Source: Cedecea neteri NBRC 105707 = ATCC 33855 (GTDB lineage: Bacteria; Pseudomonadota; Gammaproteobacteria; Enterobacterales; Enterobacteriaceae). From it: 64,000 nt of DNA. The DNA lies in contig NZ_BCTL01000041.1 in assembly GCF_001571265.1 (NCBI RefSeq), positions 1 through 64,000 on the forward strand, read 5' to 3'. The position numbers were made by a program, and so were the translations under genes. A model generated the notes under the pieces. It had not been told where the DNA came from. It saw nothing but the letters and a program-made list of their open reading frames with translations, and ran no database searches. The stretch's first letter is position 1; every line of letters begins with the position of its first letter. Positions 48,888 to 58,954 of this stretch are shown piece by piece.

Positions 48888-48915
48888 AAAAAGCCCCGAA
48901 AGGGGCTTTTTTATG
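48888..48915. terminator. Bidirectional terminator acnA / ribA
   Basis: AAAAAGCCCC-GAAA-GGGGCTTTTTT between convergent genes. Confidence 0.92.
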
Positions 48916-48927
48916 GCAGGAACTCGA

Positions 48928-49518
48928 TTACTCTGACAGCAGATGGCCCATTTTGGCCGCTTTGGTGTCGAGGTAGTGCGCGTTCTTAGGGTTACGGCCA
49001 ACGATGAGCGGCACGCGTTCAACGATGTTGATCCCGGCTTCGGTCAGAATCTCGACTTTTTTCGGGTTGTTGGTGAGCAAACGTACGGCATCCACGCCCA
49101 GCAGTTTGAACATGTCGGCACACAGCGTAAAGTCACGCTCATCGGCGGCAAAGCCAAGCTGATGGTTAGCTTCCACCGTATCGTAGCCTTTGTCCTGCAG
49201 CGCATAGGCGCGGATTTTATTCAGTAGCCCGATATTACGGCCTTCCTGACGATGATAAAGCAGCACGCCACGGCCTTTTTCAGCAATGTGGGTCAACGCC
49301 GCTTCAAGCTGGAAACCGCAGTCGCAGCGCAGGCTAAACAGCGCGTCACCGGTCAAGCATTCGGAGTGAACGCGCGCCAGAACAGGTTCTTCACCGCTAA
49401 TATCACCGAAAACCAGGGCAACATGATCCTGCCCCGTTGCCACTTCTTCAAAACCCACCATCAGGAAATCGCCCCATGGGGTTGGCAGTTTGGCTTCTGC
49501 CACACGTTTAAGCTGCAT
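48928..49518 (-). CDS. ribA: GTP cyclohydrolase II
   Basis: First step of riboflavin synthesis: GTP to diamino-hydroxy-ribosylaminopyrimidine phosphate, formate and pyrophosphate. 196 residues; Zn cysteines in [18 protein letters not shown], catalytic Arg/Tyr in [13 protein letters not shown]. The start is ATG 49518 with GGAG upstream, matching the E. coli N-terminus; the extension to 49599 is rejected. Confidence 0.97.
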   Translation of the reverse strand: MQLKRVAEAKLPTPWGDFLMVGFEEVATGQDHVALVFGDISGEEPVLARVHSECLTGDALFSLRCDCGFQLEAALTHIAEKGRGVLLYHRQEGRNIGLLNKIRAYALQDKGYDTVEANHQLGFAADERDFTLCADMFKLLGVDAVRLLTNNPKKVEILTEAGINIVERVPLIVGRNPKNAHYLDTKAAKMGHLLSE

Positions 49519-49723
49519 GTGATTCTCCAGGTACTTATTTTGACACCTTGGTGTCTGCCAGAAGTCTGGCCTGTACGTTAATGTCGTATATTTTGCCATA
49601 ACGCGTGGTCGTTCGCTTCATTGACAGATTAAAAAGCCATTTTTGCCAATGACCGCCGCGCGGTTTAACCTTCTCAGGCATTTTCGGTTATTCTTTAAAA
49701 GCTTTCAGTATCATGAGGTGTTC

Positions 49724-50488
49724 ATGCAGGCAATAGCAATACGTATCACAGCAGGCACAATGCTTCTGTTAATCATGCCCTTAATCGTCTGGCTCAGCGG
49801 CTGGCAATGGGCCCCTGGGGGTAATGAAAGCGTGTTGAAAATGCTTTATTGGGTCACTGAGACCGTGACGCAACCCTGGGGAGTCATTACGCATGTTATT
49901 CTCTGCGCATGGTTTCTGTGGTGCCTGCGCTATCGCCTTAAGCCTGCGCTGATGTTATTTGCTATCCTCGCTGCCGCTATCCTTATAGGTCAGGGCATTA
50001 AGTCCGTTATCAAGAATAAAGTGCAGGAACCCCGACCTTTCGTTGTATGGCTTGAAAAAACTCACCATATCCCCACCGACGAGTTCTACAATTTAAAGCG
50101 TACTCAGCGTGCGGAACGGGTTAAAGCACAGCTGGAAGGGCAGGATAATATTCCCGACTGGTTACGCAAACACTGGCAGTTCGAAACCGGTTTTGCCTTT
50201 CCTTCAGGCCACACGATGTTTGCTGCCAGTTGGGCGTTGTTGGGCGTAGGATTGCTTTGGCCGCGCAGACGGACGTTGACGCTGGCGATATTGTTGTTAT
50301 GGGCAACCGGCGTGATGGGAAGTCGATTGTTGCTGGGTATGCATTGGCCCCGCGATCTGGTTGTCGCTACGATTATCTCTGGCGCGTTAGTCATTCTGGC
50401 GACCTGGCTTGCGCAGCGCTGGTGTGGCCCGCTCACGCCACCCGCCGAAGAAGAGCAGGAAATAACCGAACGTAACGAAAAAAGTTGA
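49724..50488 (+). CDS. pgpB: Phosphatidylglycerophosphatase B
   Basis: Inner-membrane PAP2-type lipid phosphatase acting on phosphatidylglycerol phosphate, undecaprenyl pyrophosphate and phosphatidate. 254 residues, six helices. The three motifs are present: KNKVQEPRP, PSGHTMFAAS and GSRLLLGMHWPRDLV. ATG 49724 has AGGTG upstream and yields the E. coli length; the frame runs to 49643 without ribosome-binding support. Confidence 0.95.
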   Translation: MQAIAIRITAGTMLLLIMPLIVWLSGWQWAPGGNESVLKMLYWVTETVTQPWGVITHVILCAWFLWCLRYRLKPALMLFAILAAAILIGQGIKSVIKNKVQEPRPFVVWLEKTHHIPTDEFYNLKRTQRAERVKAQLEGQDNIPDWLRKHWQFETGFAFPSGHTMFAASWALLGVGLLWPRRRTLTLAILLLWATGVMGSRLLLGMHWPRDLVVATIISGALVILATWLAQRWCGPLTPPAEEEQEITERNEKS

Positions 50489-50628
50489 TAATAGTGTTTT
50501 AACCCCCATTTCTTATGAATTGATGGGGGTTAATGGATTCCCCGGTTTGGCCTGAAATGGTAGTTTATACCTCCGGGATTCATTTTTGGCATGGCTGAGC
50601 CAGCTGTGACCACATAACGGGATGTCAT

Positions 50629-50934
50629 GTGAAATATTTATTCATTTTCTTGCTGGTACTCGCCATCTTTGTGATTTCTATTACGTTAGGGGCACAAAAC
50701 GATCAGGTAGTGAACTTTAACTATCTGCTGGCGCAGGGGGAATATCGGGTCTCCACGTTGCTGGCGACGCTGTTTGCCGCAGGGTTTATTATTGGATGGC
50801 TGATTTGCGGTCTGTTCTGGCTGCGCGTCCGTGTTTCCCTGGCCCGTGCTGAGCGAAAAATTAAACGCCTTGAGCAACAAGTTACCCCCACCGCTGATGT
50901 TCCGGCACCCGTTGTGCCGGCTGTGAAGGAATAA
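50629..50934 (+). CDS. lapA: LapA (YciS), LPS-assembly regulator subunit
   Basis: 101 residues, two membrane helices (LFIFLLVLAIFVISITLGA and LFAAGFIIGWLICGLFWL) and a cytoplasmic coiled tail (ARAERKIKRLEQQV). It works with LapB in controlling LPS synthesis. GTG start. Six bp before lapB, same operon. Pro/Val tail ends in PAPVVPAVKE. Confidence 0.94.
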   Translation: MKYLFIFLLVLAIFVISITLGAQNDQVVNFNYLLAQGEYRVSTLLATLFAAGFIIGWLICGLFWLRVRVSLARAERKIKRLEQQVTPTADVPAPVVPAVKE

Positions 50935-50940
50935 TCTTCT

Positions 50941-52110
50941 ATGTTGGAACTGCTGTTTCTGCTATTACCCGTTGCGGCCGCTTATGGCTGGTATATGGGG
51001 CGCAGAAGTGCGCTGCAAGACAAACAGCAGGAGGCCAGCCGCCTTTCCCGTGACTACGTGGCCGGGGTTAACTTCCTGCTGGCCAACCAGCAGGACAAAG
51101 CGGTCGATTTGTTCCTCGATATGCTAAAAGAGGACACCGGTACCGTTGAAGCCCATCTTACGTTAGGCAACCTCTTCCGCCAGCGTGGTGAAGTTGATCG
51201 GGCTATCCGTATCCACCAGTCGCTTATGGAAAGTGCGTCACTGAACTATGATCAGCGCCTGCTTGCCGTACAGCAGCTTGGCAAAGACTATATGGCCGCA
51301 GGGCTTTATGACCGCGCCGAAGATATGTTCAGCCAGCTTATCGATGAGACCGATTTCCGTATCAGCGCGTTGCAGCAGCTGCTGCAAATTCACCAGGCAA
51401 CAAGTGACTGGCAAAAAGCCATCGACGTGGCTGAAAGGCTGGTGAAACTCGGCAAAGACAAACAGCGTGTGGAAATCGCACACTTCTACTGCGAGCTTGC
51501 GCTGCAAAATATCGGCAACGACGATTCTGACAAAGCGATGTCGTTACTGAAGAAAGGGGCCGCAGCAGACAAAAATTGCGCCCGGGTCTCCATCATGATG
51601 GGGCGTATTTTTATGGAAAAAGGCGAGTATGCCAAAGCGGTAGACTCGTTAAAGCGTGTGATTGAGCAAGATAGCGAATTAGTCAGCGAAACGCTGGAGA
51701 TGCTGCAGGTTTGCTACCAGCAGCTTGGCAAGCCCGATGAGTGGGAAGCCTTCCTCAAGCGCTGCGTGGAAGAAAACAGTGGGGCGGTGGCAGAGCTCAT
51801 GTTGGCGAGCATCCTCGAACAACAAGAGGGTGCGGAAACGGCTCAGGTGTATATCAACCGCCAACTCCAGCGTCACCCGACAATGCGCGTATTCCACCGT
51901 CTGATGGACTACCACCTGCATGAAGCGGAAGAAGGGCGTGCAAAAGAAAGTCTGATGGTGCTGAGGGACATGGTTGGCGAACAAATTCGCACCAAACCAC
52001 GCTATCGCTGTCAAAAATGCGGCTTTACCGCCTATACCATGTACTGGCATTGCCCGTCCTGCCGCGCATGGTCAACGGTGAAACCTATCCGTGGGCTGGA
52101 TGGACAGTAA
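50941..52110 (+). CDS. lapB: LapB (YciM), TPR regulator of LpxC turnover
   Basis: 389 residues: N-terminal membrane anchor (LLFLLLPVAAAYGWYMG), about nine TPR helices (residues 35-350), and a C-terminal rubredoxin-type Zn knuckle (CQKCGF, CPSCRAW). In E. coli it presents LpxC to FtsH and coordinates LPS assembly with PbgA/YejM; it is essential in most strains. Length and ends match E. coli. Confidence 0.97.
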   Translation: MLELLFLLLPVAAAYGWYMGRRSALQDKQQEASRLSRDYVAGVNFLLANQQDKAVDLFLDMLKEDTGTVEAHLTLGNLFRQRGEVDRAIRIHQSLMESASLNYDQRLLAVQQLGKDYMAAGLYDRAEDMFSQLIDETDFRISALQQLLQIHQATSDWQKAIDVAERLVKLGKDKQRVEIAHFYCELALQNIGNDDSDKAMSLLKKGAAADKNCARVSIMMGRIFMEKGEYAKAVDSLKRVIEQDSELVSETLEMLQVCYQQLGKPDEWEAFLKRCVEENSGAVAELMLASILEQQEGAETAQVYINRQLQRHPTMRVFHRLMDYHLHEAEEGRAKESLMVLRDMVGEQIRTKPRYRCQKCGFTAYTMYWHCPSCRAWSTVKPIRGLDGQ

Positions 52111-52304
52111 GTCCACGATTTTTAAAACCACGCACTTTAGTTACAACATACTATTAAGTACATCATGGCTCCTGACTTCGGCATCGTGCAACTTTCGCTT
52201 AGCAGAGGGCAATCGCGGCTGTAAATTTACCGGGCTGACGAGTAGAATGCTGCCGTTTAACTTTTTTGCGCCGCGCTGGTGCCCAACAGTCAGAAGGTTT
52301 TGCC

Positions 52305-53042
52305 ATGAATTCAACTGCGTCATCCTCCTCCCGTGTTGCCACTGAATCGCCTGTAGTCGTTGCACTTGATTATGATAATCGCGATAGCGCGCTGGCCTTT
52401 GTTGACCGTATCGACCCGCGCGACTGCCGTCTGAAAGTAGGGAAGGAGATGTTTACCCTGTTTGGTCCACAGCTGGTGAGGGACTTACACCAGCGCGGTT
52501 TTGATGTCTTCCTGGATCTGAAATTCCACGATATCCCTAACACCACCGCGCGTGCCGTGGCGGCTGCTGCGGAAATGGGCGTGTGGATGGTAAACGTTCA
52601 TGCTACGGGTGGGGCCCGTATGATGCGTGCGGCAAAAGAAGCGCTTGTTCCATTTGGGAAAGATGCGCCGCTGCTGATAGCCGTTACCGTTCTCACCAGC
52701 ATGGAAGCCAGCGATCTGGCCGATTTAGGCATTACTGCCAGCCCAGCCGACTATGCCGAGCGCCTGGCGACGCTGACAAAAGAGTGTGGTCTGGACGGCG
52801 TGGTTTGCTCTGCACAGGAAGCAGTTCGCTTTAAGGCGGCGCTAGGCCGTGAATTCAAGCTTATTACCCCTGGCATTCGTCCCCTGGGCAGCGAAGCAGG
52901 CGATCAGCGCCGCATCATGACGCCGCAGCAGGCTCAACAGGCCGGGGTAGACTTTATGGTCATTGGGCGTCCGATCACCCAATCTGCTGACCCGGCGCAG
53001 ACGCTTCGCGATATCCGCGCTTCACTGGCCCAGGAGGCGTGA
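52305..53042 (+). CDS. pyrF: Orotidine-5'-phosphate decarboxylase
   Basis: Final step of UMP synthesis. 245 residues, TIM barrel; catalytic Asp-Lys-Asp tetrad in [11 protein letters not shown] and phosphate loop [19 protein letters not shown] 52305 has AGAAGG upstream; the reading from 52266 is rejected. Its stop overlaps the yciH start by one base (TGATG). Confidence 0.97.
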   Translation: MNSTASSSSRVATESPVVVALDYDNRDSALAFVDRIDPRDCRLKVGKEMFTLFGPQLVRDLHQRGFDVFLDLKFHDIPNTTARAVAAAAEMGVWMVNVHATGGARMMRAAKEALVPFGKDAPLLIAVTVLTSMEASDLADLGITASPADYAERLATLTKECGLDGVVCSAQEAVRFKAALGREFKLITPGIRPLGSEAGDQRRIMTPQQAQQAGVDFMVIGRPITQSADPAQTLRDIRASLAQEA

Positions 53043-53368
53043 TGAAAGATAATAACAGCCGGCTGGTCTACTCCACGGAAACCGGGCGCATAGACGAACC
53101 GAAAGTTGAGATTCAGCGTCCTAAAGGCGACGGTATTGTGCGCATTCAAAAGCAGACCAGCGGGCGTAAAGGGAAGGGAGTATGCCTGATTTCTGGTATT
53201 GATGAAGATGACGCGACGCTGGCGATCATTGCTGCTGAGCTGAAAAAAAAATGTGGCTGTGGCGGGTCGGTGAAAGACGGCGTGATTGAAATCCAGGGCG
53301 ATAAGCGTGATTTGATAAAATCATTGCTCGAAGCGAAAGGAATGAAGGTAAAACTCGCGGGCGGATAA
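53042..53368 (+). CDS. yciH: YciH, SUI1/eIF1-like translation factor
   Basis: 108 residues with a C-terminal SUI1 domain (GVCLISGIDEDDATLAIIAAELKKKCGCGGSVK). Homologue of eIF1; in E. coli it affects initiation fidelity and behaves as a general inhibitor. ATG 53042 overlaps the pyrF stop; GTG 53039 is an alternative but matches the family less well. Confidence 0.95.
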   Translation: MKDNNSRLVYSTETGRIDEPKVEIQRPKGDGIVRIQKQTSGRKGKGVCLISGIDEDDATLAIIAAELKKKCGCGGSVKDGVIEIQGDKRDLIKSLLEAKGMKVKLAGG

Positions 53369-53388
53369 CTCGGGAATATATTATTTTT

Positions 53389-53418
53389 GGCCACGGCAAA
53401 TGCCGTGGCCTTTTATTT
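53389..53418 (+). terminator. pyrF-yciH terminator
   Basis: GGCCACGGCA-AA-TGCCGTGGCC then TTTTATTTT. Confidence 0.92.
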
Positions 53419-53496
53419 TAACTGCTGTTAGTCAGACCTGAAAATTAATACGTAATGAATTCGTCAAAGCGGGTTAGCTTTTGCCGGCGTCTTGCC

Positions 53497-53718
53497 TTAT
53501 TTGCCCACCTGGTGACCGATAATACCGCCTACTGCCGCACCGCCAAGCGTACCCAGCGTGCTGCCGTCGGTCAGTACTGCGCCGCCCAGCGCACCGGCAC
53601 CTGCGCCGATTGCCGTGTTGCGGTCACGCTTAGACCAGTTAGAACATGCACTCAGGGACATTGCGAGGGTAATAGCCAGCATTGCAGCGGCCACTTTTTT
53701 GTTATTTAAGGTCATCAT
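53497..53718 (-). CDS. osmB: Osmotically inducible lipoprotein OsmB
   Basis: 73 residues. Lipoprotein signal ending LAMSLSACS (lipobox LSAC; Cys is acylated), then a Gly-rich glycine-zipper segment (AIGAGAGALGGAV, GGAAVGGIIGHQVG). Outer-membrane lipoprotein, RpoS- and Rcs-controlled in E. coli. Two adjacent ATGs (53718, 53715), either usable; GGAGAAAG precedes. Confidence 0.94.
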   Translation of the reverse strand: MMTLNNKKVAAAMLAITLAMSLSACSNWSKRDRNTAIGAGAGALGGAVLTDGSTLGTLGGAAVGGIIGHQVGK

Positions 53719-53945
53719 ACTTTCTCCAGAATAATTGATTCACGGAAGCCAGTCTCAGTTAAGTATAGTAAGAATTCACCACTTTACCGGGCGGTTCGTG
53801 AAACGATGTCACGATATAAGCTTAGAAAAGGGCAGGTGCGTTTATTACTCCCTGTTATATCGCTAAATTCTATTCTAATTTTTCCGCATGATTAACACAG
53901 GTAAAAACTCTTAATTACAACGTGGGAATATTCTGAGAGAGGAAA

Positions 53946-53970
53946 AGCCCGCATCAGACACGGGCAAAAA
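53946..53970 (-). terminator. yciT terminator
   Basis: GCCCG / CGGGC stem with a TTTT tail on the minus strand, just after the yciT stop. Confidence 0.75.
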
Positions 53971-53973
53971 GCT

Positions 53974-54732
53974 TTAAACGGCGGCGTAAGGATCGACGAT
54001 ATCGACCTGCAGATGGGCCGCTTTCAACTGCTCCAGCGTCTCCTGGCTAAGTGCTGCGTCGGTGATAACGCGGTTGAAGCGTGAAATCGGGCCAAGCGTA
54101 TACGGATGCACATTGCCAAACTTGCTGCTGTCCGTTAGCACGATTGCCTCACTGCCTTTCTCCAGCACAGAATTCACCACGTCGGTACGCAGCATATCGC
54201 GTCCGGTAAAACCTGTTTCCGGCAAGAAACCGTCGATGCCGATAAAAGCCTTACTGAAATGTAGCTGCTGGATAAACTGACGGGTAAGCGGGCCGACCAT
54301 GCTTTCACTTTTCTTCTGATAGATCCCGCCGACCAGAATGACTTCACAATCGGTGTCTTTCAGCAAATGGGCGATGTAGCTGCTGACGGTGATCAGCGTG
54401 ACTTTTTTCTGCTCTGCCAGAGTCCGGGCGAGAAGAGCGTTGCTGCTGCCGTTTTCGATAAACACGGTTTCACCATCGTTCACCAGCGAGGCGGCATATT
54501 GCGCAAGCTGTAGCTTGAGGGTGTAGTTGTTCATCATCCGGGTTTCAACGTCATCACTGTCCAGCGGGACGGCAAAACCATGCGTACGACGCAGATAGTT
54601 GTTTTTTTCCAGCAGGTTTAAATCCTGACGAATAGTCACTTCTGAAACGCCGGTTGTTTTCGCCAGAGAGGCGACGCTCACCCGGCCCTGATCGATAACC
54701 ATCTGCAGAATAATTTGTTGTCTTGAGTTCAT
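53974..54732 (-). CDS. yciT: DeoR-family regulator YciT
   Basis: 252 residues: N-terminal HTH ([39 protein letters not shown]) and sugar-phosphate-binding DeoR C-domain ([41 protein letters not shown]). In E. coli it is a poorly known osmotic/carbon regulator and its gene adjoins yciZ. Here the glycyl-radical enzyme gene lies 45 bp upstream on the same strand, so it may be co-transcribed with that cassette and respond to a phosphorylated sugar. Confidence 0.93.
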   Translation of the reverse strand: MNSRQQIILQMVIDQGRVSVASLAKTTGVSEVTIRQDLNLLEKNNYLRRTHGFAVPLDSDDVETRMMNNYTLKLQLAQYAASLVNDGETVFIENGSSNALLARTLAEQKKVTLITVSSYIAHLLKDTDCEVILVGGIYQKKSESMVGPLTRQFIQQLHFSKAFIGIDGFLPETGFTGRDMLRTDVVNSVLEKGSEAIVLTDSSKFGNVHPYTLGPISRFNRVITDAALSQETLEQLKAAHLQVDIVDPYAAV

Positions 54733-54776
54733 GTCAGCCAGTAGTCAGGCGGTGGGGTTTAACCACCGCCTTCTCG

Positions 54777-57209
54777 TCAAAGAGTATGTTCCGTGCGGGC
54801 TATAATATCATCCTGCGCGTCAGGAGATAAGGCCGTAAAGAAGGCCGAGTATCCTGCAACCCTTACCACCAAATCGCGATATTTATCAGGATATTGTTTG
54901 GCTTCCAGCAGTGTTTCGCGGGAGACAATGTTGTATTGAATGTGCCAGCCTTTGTGTGATTCGAAGAAGGTACGCAGCATAAACATTAATTTTTCCCGAT
55001 CGCGTGGGTTATCCAGCGTTGAAGGGTTCAGTTTTTGGTTTAACAAAACGCCGCCGAGGATTTTATTGGTCGGCAGTTTGCCCACGGAACTGATGACCGC
55101 CGTTGGGCCAAGATGGTCGGTCCCGGATGCGGGGCTGGCTCCCTCAGCCAAAGGTGTATGTGCTTTGCGGCCATCAGGCGTTGCCATCGTGGCTGCACCA
55201 AACGGAACGTTTGCAGAAATAGAAGAGGTTCCCGCATAGTATGTCCCGCCTACAGGACCACGGCCAAAGCGAGTGTTGTGGTAGCGCTTAAGTTCATCAA
55301 TGTAGGTTTGGTAGGCGCGAGCGAGCAACATATCTACTTCGTCATCGTCGTTGCCATATTTTGGCGCACCGTTGATTAACCGCTGGCGAAGCTGCTCGCC
55401 GCTCAGCCCGACAAAGTCGTTGGCCAGGGCATCTGCTAACTGCTGCTGTCCGATGATACCTTGTTCAAAGACCAGTTTTTTCACGGCTGAAAGACTATTC
55501 CCAAGGTTGGCAATCCCAACCTGAAGCCCTGAAACCCAGTCGTATTTCGCACCACCTTGCTTAATACTTTTCCCTCGTTCAATGCAATCATCCACCAGCG
55601 CCGAACAAAGAATATCGTGTGCGTTTTCCTCCAGCACGGTGTCCACGACACACTCGATCTCGATCGATTTTTGCGTGTAATAACGAATTTGTCTGTCCCA
55701 CGCCTCCAGGACTTGATCAAACGAAGTGAAATTGCCTTCGGACAGTGCCTTTTGCTGAGGAAGAAAAACCTTACCGCTGGTGGCATCGCGGCCATGTTCA
55801 AGACTTGCCAGCATCACACGGGCAAAGTTGATGAAGCTCATGCCGGTACAGCGATAGCCCCATTTTCCGCCGACGGCGGTTTCAATACAGCCGATAGCCG
55901 CATAGTCGTAGGCATCTTCCCGGCTTACGCCCAGCTTAATGAACTCTTCGATAACAATTTCATCATTGTTAAACGCCGGCATGCCGAATCCGCAGCGGAT
56001 CACCTGGACACAGGCGTCGAGGAAGTCATTGCTCATCCCGGCGTGATAACGAACGCTGAGGTTAGGCTGAGTGGAACGCAGACGGCCGCAGGACTCAAGA
56101 ATGGCGTAGGAGAGCGGGTTGACGGCATCCACCGCCACGCCGTGGATCAGCGTTTGCCCCCCAATGGTGACGTTTTGGTAAAGCGGGCTGCCGGCGGAGG
56201 CTTTTGAATGCGAACCGGAGCGAATTTTATTCACCTCGAGCAGCTTCAACCAGCAGCTTTGCAGCAGCTCAATGGCCTGTTCCCGGCTGGTGGTTTGCTG
56301 CAGTTCTACGTCCCGACGGTACCACGGATACAGGTACTGATCGAGTCGACCAAATGAAACGGAGTGCCCATTGGATTCAATTTGCAGCACAAGCTGAACG
56401 AAATAGCTGAGCTGTAAAGCCTGCCAGAAAGTGACCGGCGGATGACTGGCGATATGTTCGCAGTTATCGGCCATTGCCAGCAGTTCATCCCGGCGTGTCT
56501 CTCGTGTTTCTTCGGAGGCCATTTTCTTCGCCAGTTCTGCGTAGCGCAGGATGTGGTTGCCCAGGGCGGCGAAAGTCATGTCGATAGCCTTAAGGAACTG
56601 CTCTTTATGCAGATCGTCCCAGTCGGTCAACTGCAGACGCCCGCGTCGCTCGGCGACTTTCTCGCGCAGGCCGCTGATACCGAGTTCCAGCAGCAGTGGG
56701 AAGTTAACCGCCAGGTGAGCGTCGCCGGAAGTCATATTGCCTTCCGCTTTGATGATGCCTGTTGCCAGAAGTGCCTTTTGCTCGTCGGTAAACATGCCAT
56801 AGCAGCGATCCTGTACCGTCTGCCCGCGCCACCACGGGCAAATTTCATGCATGACCGCTTTGTCCGCGTCAGAAATTGAGAAACCCGCACCCGGACGGTC
56901 ACCAAGCTCGTCGATTTCACTCTCAATCCAGCCAACGGTATATTCGGGGAAGAAGGGCGCGCCTCGCACGTGGCTTGCCTGGTTCCCGACGATAAGCTCG
57001 TCATGCTTGATCCAGATGGTTCGCTCCGCCAGATGGTGGGCCAGCGCCATCGCGCGGCGAACCGGCAGCGGTTTATCCTGATTTTGCTGATAAACGGCCG
57101 TGTAGTGGCGAGCTCGTTCGGTGCAGACCGGCGGCTTAACGATATGTATCAGCGCCTCTTTGTGTGCTTCTATACGTGGGCTGAGAAAGTTCAGGTTCAG
57201 TTCGGTCAT
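54777..57209 (-). CDS. ybiW: Glycyl-radical enzyme, PflF (YbiW) type
   Basis: 810 residues, exactly the length of E. coli YbiW and very similar along the whole protein. Thiyl-radical cysteine in YAAIGCIETAVGG; glycyl-radical loop RVAGYSAFF near the C-terminus. The YbiW group is annotated as pyruvate formate-lyase-like, but the sequence belongs to the wider glycerol/diol-dehydratase-like branch, and the true substrate is unknown. It works only anaerobically after activation by the adjacent radical-SAM enzyme (5-bp gap). In E. coli ybiW-ybiY sit beside fsaA; here the same trio is next to yciT. Confidence 0.93.
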   Translation of the reverse strand: MTELNLNFLSPRIEAHKEALIHIVKPPVCTERARHYTAVYQQNQDKPLPVRRAMALAHHLAERTIWIKHDELIVGNQASHVRGAPFFPEYTVGWIESEIDELGDRPGAGFSISDADKAVMHEICPWWRGQTVQDRCYGMFTDEQKALLATGIIKAEGNMTSGDAHLAVNFPLLLELGISGLREKVAERRGRLQLTDWDDLHKEQFLKAIDMTFAALGNHILRYAELAKKMASEETRETRRDELLAMADNCEHIASHPPVTFWQALQLSYFVQLVLQIESNGHSVSFGRLDQYLYPWYRRDVELQQTTSREQAIELLQSCWLKLLEVNKIRSGSHSKASAGSPLYQNVTIGGQTLIHGVAVDAVNPLSYAILESCGRLRSTQPNLSVRYHAGMSNDFLDACVQVIRCGFGMPAFNNDEIVIEEFIKLGVSREDAYDYAAIGCIETAVGGKWGYRCTGMSFINFARVMLASLEHGRDATSGKVFLPQQKALSEGNFTSFDQVLEAWDRQIRYYTQKSIEIECVVDTVLEENAHDILCSALVDDCIERGKSIKQGGAKYDWVSGLQVGIANLGNSLSAVKKLVFEQGIIGQQQLADALANDFVGLSGEQLRQRLINGAPKYGNDDDEVDMLLARAYQTYIDELKRYHNTRFGRGPVGGTYYAGTSSISANVPFGAATMATPDGRKAHTPLAEGASPASGTDHLGPTAVISSVGKLPTNKILGGVLLNQKLNPSTLDNPRDREKLMFMLRTFFESHKGWHIQYNIVSRETLLEAKQYPDKYRDLVVRVAGYSAFFTALSPDAQDDIIARTEHTL

Positions 57210-57214
57210 GATGA

Positions 57215-58114
57215 TTATCCTCTAATCCAGGCTGTCATGCCTTTTTGGCTGGCGTACTGTTCGGCGAAGTGCAGAAGTTCTGGCGCATCAAGCGGCCTGC
57301 TTGCGGCCAGATAGGGCTGATCCAACAGGTGATATTTATTAATCCCTAAAGTGTGATACGGCAGAAAATGGATGGATTTCGCACCAATTTCGTCAGCGGC
57401 AAAATCACTGATGGCGCGAATGGAACGTTTATCGGCGTTAAAATCAGGAATTAACGGCACGCGGATAGTCATCTCTACGCCACGAGTGGCTAGCTTGCGA
57501 AAGTTATCCATCACGCGCTCGGCGTTGCCGTCGGTCCACTGCTGAAAGCGCGCTTTGTCTACGTGCTTAAGATCCGCCAGCAGCAAATCCAAAAAAGGTA
57601 ATGAAGGTTCGATGTATTTCCACGGTACGTGCAGGCAGGATTCCACGGCGGTGTGCAGGTCGGCCTCTTTACTGCGCTGCAGCAGTTCATGCGCCAGCAC
57701 CGGCTGCATGAAAGGCTCCCCGCCGGAAAGCGTTATGCCGCCGCCGCTTCGGACATAAAAAGGTTTGTCGCGAAGCACGAGGGCCATAATCGAATCCACC
57801 GTTTTCACTTCCCCGCAAACTGTTAATGCCTGAGTGGGGCAGCACTCTCTCAGCGCATTTATCGCGTCAGCACTGAGTTTGCCGCGTGCAATAACCAGTT
57901 CGCCGTCAACATGGGAAAGCACGTCCGGTGCGGCCTGCTGGCAAAGTTCGCAACCGCTGAGACATAAACGGCGGTCCAGCAGTACGTCGCATTCACGGTT
58001 GCGGCTTTCGGGATTCTGGCACCAGCGGCAGCCTAGCGAGCACCCTTTCAGAAAGACCACCGTGCGGATCCCCGGGCCATCGTGCGTGGAGTAACGCTGA
58101 ATATTGAACAGCAT
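57215..58114 (-). CDS. ybiY: Glycyl-radical enzyme activase, YbiY type
   Basis: Radical-SAM enzyme that makes the glycyl radical on YbiW using S-adenosylmethionine. 299 residues. CxxxCxxC cluster site in [17 protein letters not shown]; additional Cys groups ([21 protein letters not shown]) form the ferredoxin-like insert typical of such activases; SGGEPFMQ is the SAM-binding GGE motif. First gene of the minus-strand operon activase-GRE-yciT. Confidence 0.93.
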   Translation of the reverse strand: MLFNIQRYSTHDGPGIRTVVFLKGCSLGCRWCQNPESRNRECDVLLDRRLCLSGCELCQQAAPDVLSHVDGELVIARGKLSADAINALRECCPTQALTVCGEVKTVDSIMALVLRDKPFYVRSGGGITLSGGEPFMQPVLAHELLQRSKEADLHTAVESCLHVPWKYIEPSLPFLDLLLADLKHVDKARFQQWTDGNAERVMDNFRKLATRGVEMTIRVPLIPDFNADKRSIRAISDFAADEIGAKSIHFLPYHTLGINKYHLLDQPYLAASRPLDAPELLHFAEQYASQKGMTAWIRG

Positions 58115-58135
58115 GGCATCTTCTCTTTTTTGTTT

Positions 58136-58167
58136 CTTTCGTAAATTAAATTACTTTCGAATGAAAG
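58136..58167. promoter_or_regulatory. Candidate YciT operator in the activase-fsa divergent promoter
   Basis: The 137-bp divergent region has CTTTC-GAAT-GAAAG (58154-58167) and a further CTTTCG (58136-58141) 18 bp away on the same face. DeoR-family operators are often repeats with TTTCG/CGAAA cores. The linked regulator is YciT. Binding is inferred. Confidence 0.4.
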
Positions 58168-58251
58168 TTATATTGATATTGATCAGCTAAACAATCGACA
58201 GTCAGGTTATGATGCCGTCAGTGAGAGATGACTCTAATTCTGGAGAGCGTA

Positions 58252-58914
58252 ATGGAACTGTATTTAGATACTGCAGATGTTGCCGCCGTTAAGCGTCTGG
58301 CCCGTGTTCTGCCGCTGCAGGGCGTAACCACCAACCCTTCCATCGTTGCTAAAGCGGGCATTTCCCTGTGGGAAGTGCTCCCTGCGCTGCAGGATGCGCT
58401 GGGGGGCGAAGGTAAGCTGTTTGCACAAGTGATTGCCAGCCAGGCCGACGACATGGTGAAAGAGGCACAGCTGTTAACCGCGCGAGTACCGGGTCTGGTT
58501 GTTAAAATTCCCACCACGCCGGAAGGTCTGGCGGCACTCAAGCAGCTTAAAGTCCTGGGGATCCCAACGCTCGGCACTGCAGTTTATGGTGCGACACAGG
58601 GGTTACTGGCCGCGCTGGCGGGAGCTGAATATGTTGCGCCTTATGTGAACCGGCTGGATGCTCAGGGTGGGGACGGTATTCAGATGGTACAGGATCTCCA
58701 GCAGCTTCTGACGCTGCATGCTCCTGATGCGAAAGTGCTGGCGGCTAGCTTCCGCACGCCGCACCAGGCGATGTCATGCCTTCTGGCCGGCTGCGAAGCG
58801 ATCACGCTGCCGATTGATGTGGTCGAACAGATGCTGGTCACGCCCGCGGTGACGGCGGCGATTGGCGGTTTTGAAAAAGACTGGCAGGGCGCGTTTGGAT
58901 CATTAGCGCTCTGA
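58252..58914 (+). CDS. fsa: Fructose-6-phosphate aldolase
   Basis: Transaldolase-like enzyme splitting fructose-6-phosphate to dihydroxyacetone and glyceraldehyde-3-phosphate in vitro. 220 residues, the length of E. coli FsaA; Schiff-base Lys85 in [13 protein letters not shown]-terminus [19 protein letters not shown] 58252 is chosen by homology, with GGAG upstream. Divergent from the YbiY-YbiW operon. E. coli has the same association (fsaA-ybiYW and talC/fsaB-pflDC). Confidence 0.93.
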   Translation: MELYLDTADVAAVKRLARVLPLQGVTTNPSIVAKAGISLWEVLPALQDALGGEGKLFAQVIASQADDMVKEAQLLTARVPGLVVKIPTTPEGLAALKQLKVLGIPTLGTAVYGATQGLLAALAGAEYVAPYVNRLDAQGGDGIQMVQDLQQLLTLHAPDAKVLAASFRTPHQAMSCLLAGCEAITLPIDVVEQMLVTPAVTAAIGGFEKDWQGAFGSLAL

Positions 58915-58954
58915 TGATTTATGGCCACCGTTCGCGGTGGCCTGAACGTAAAGC

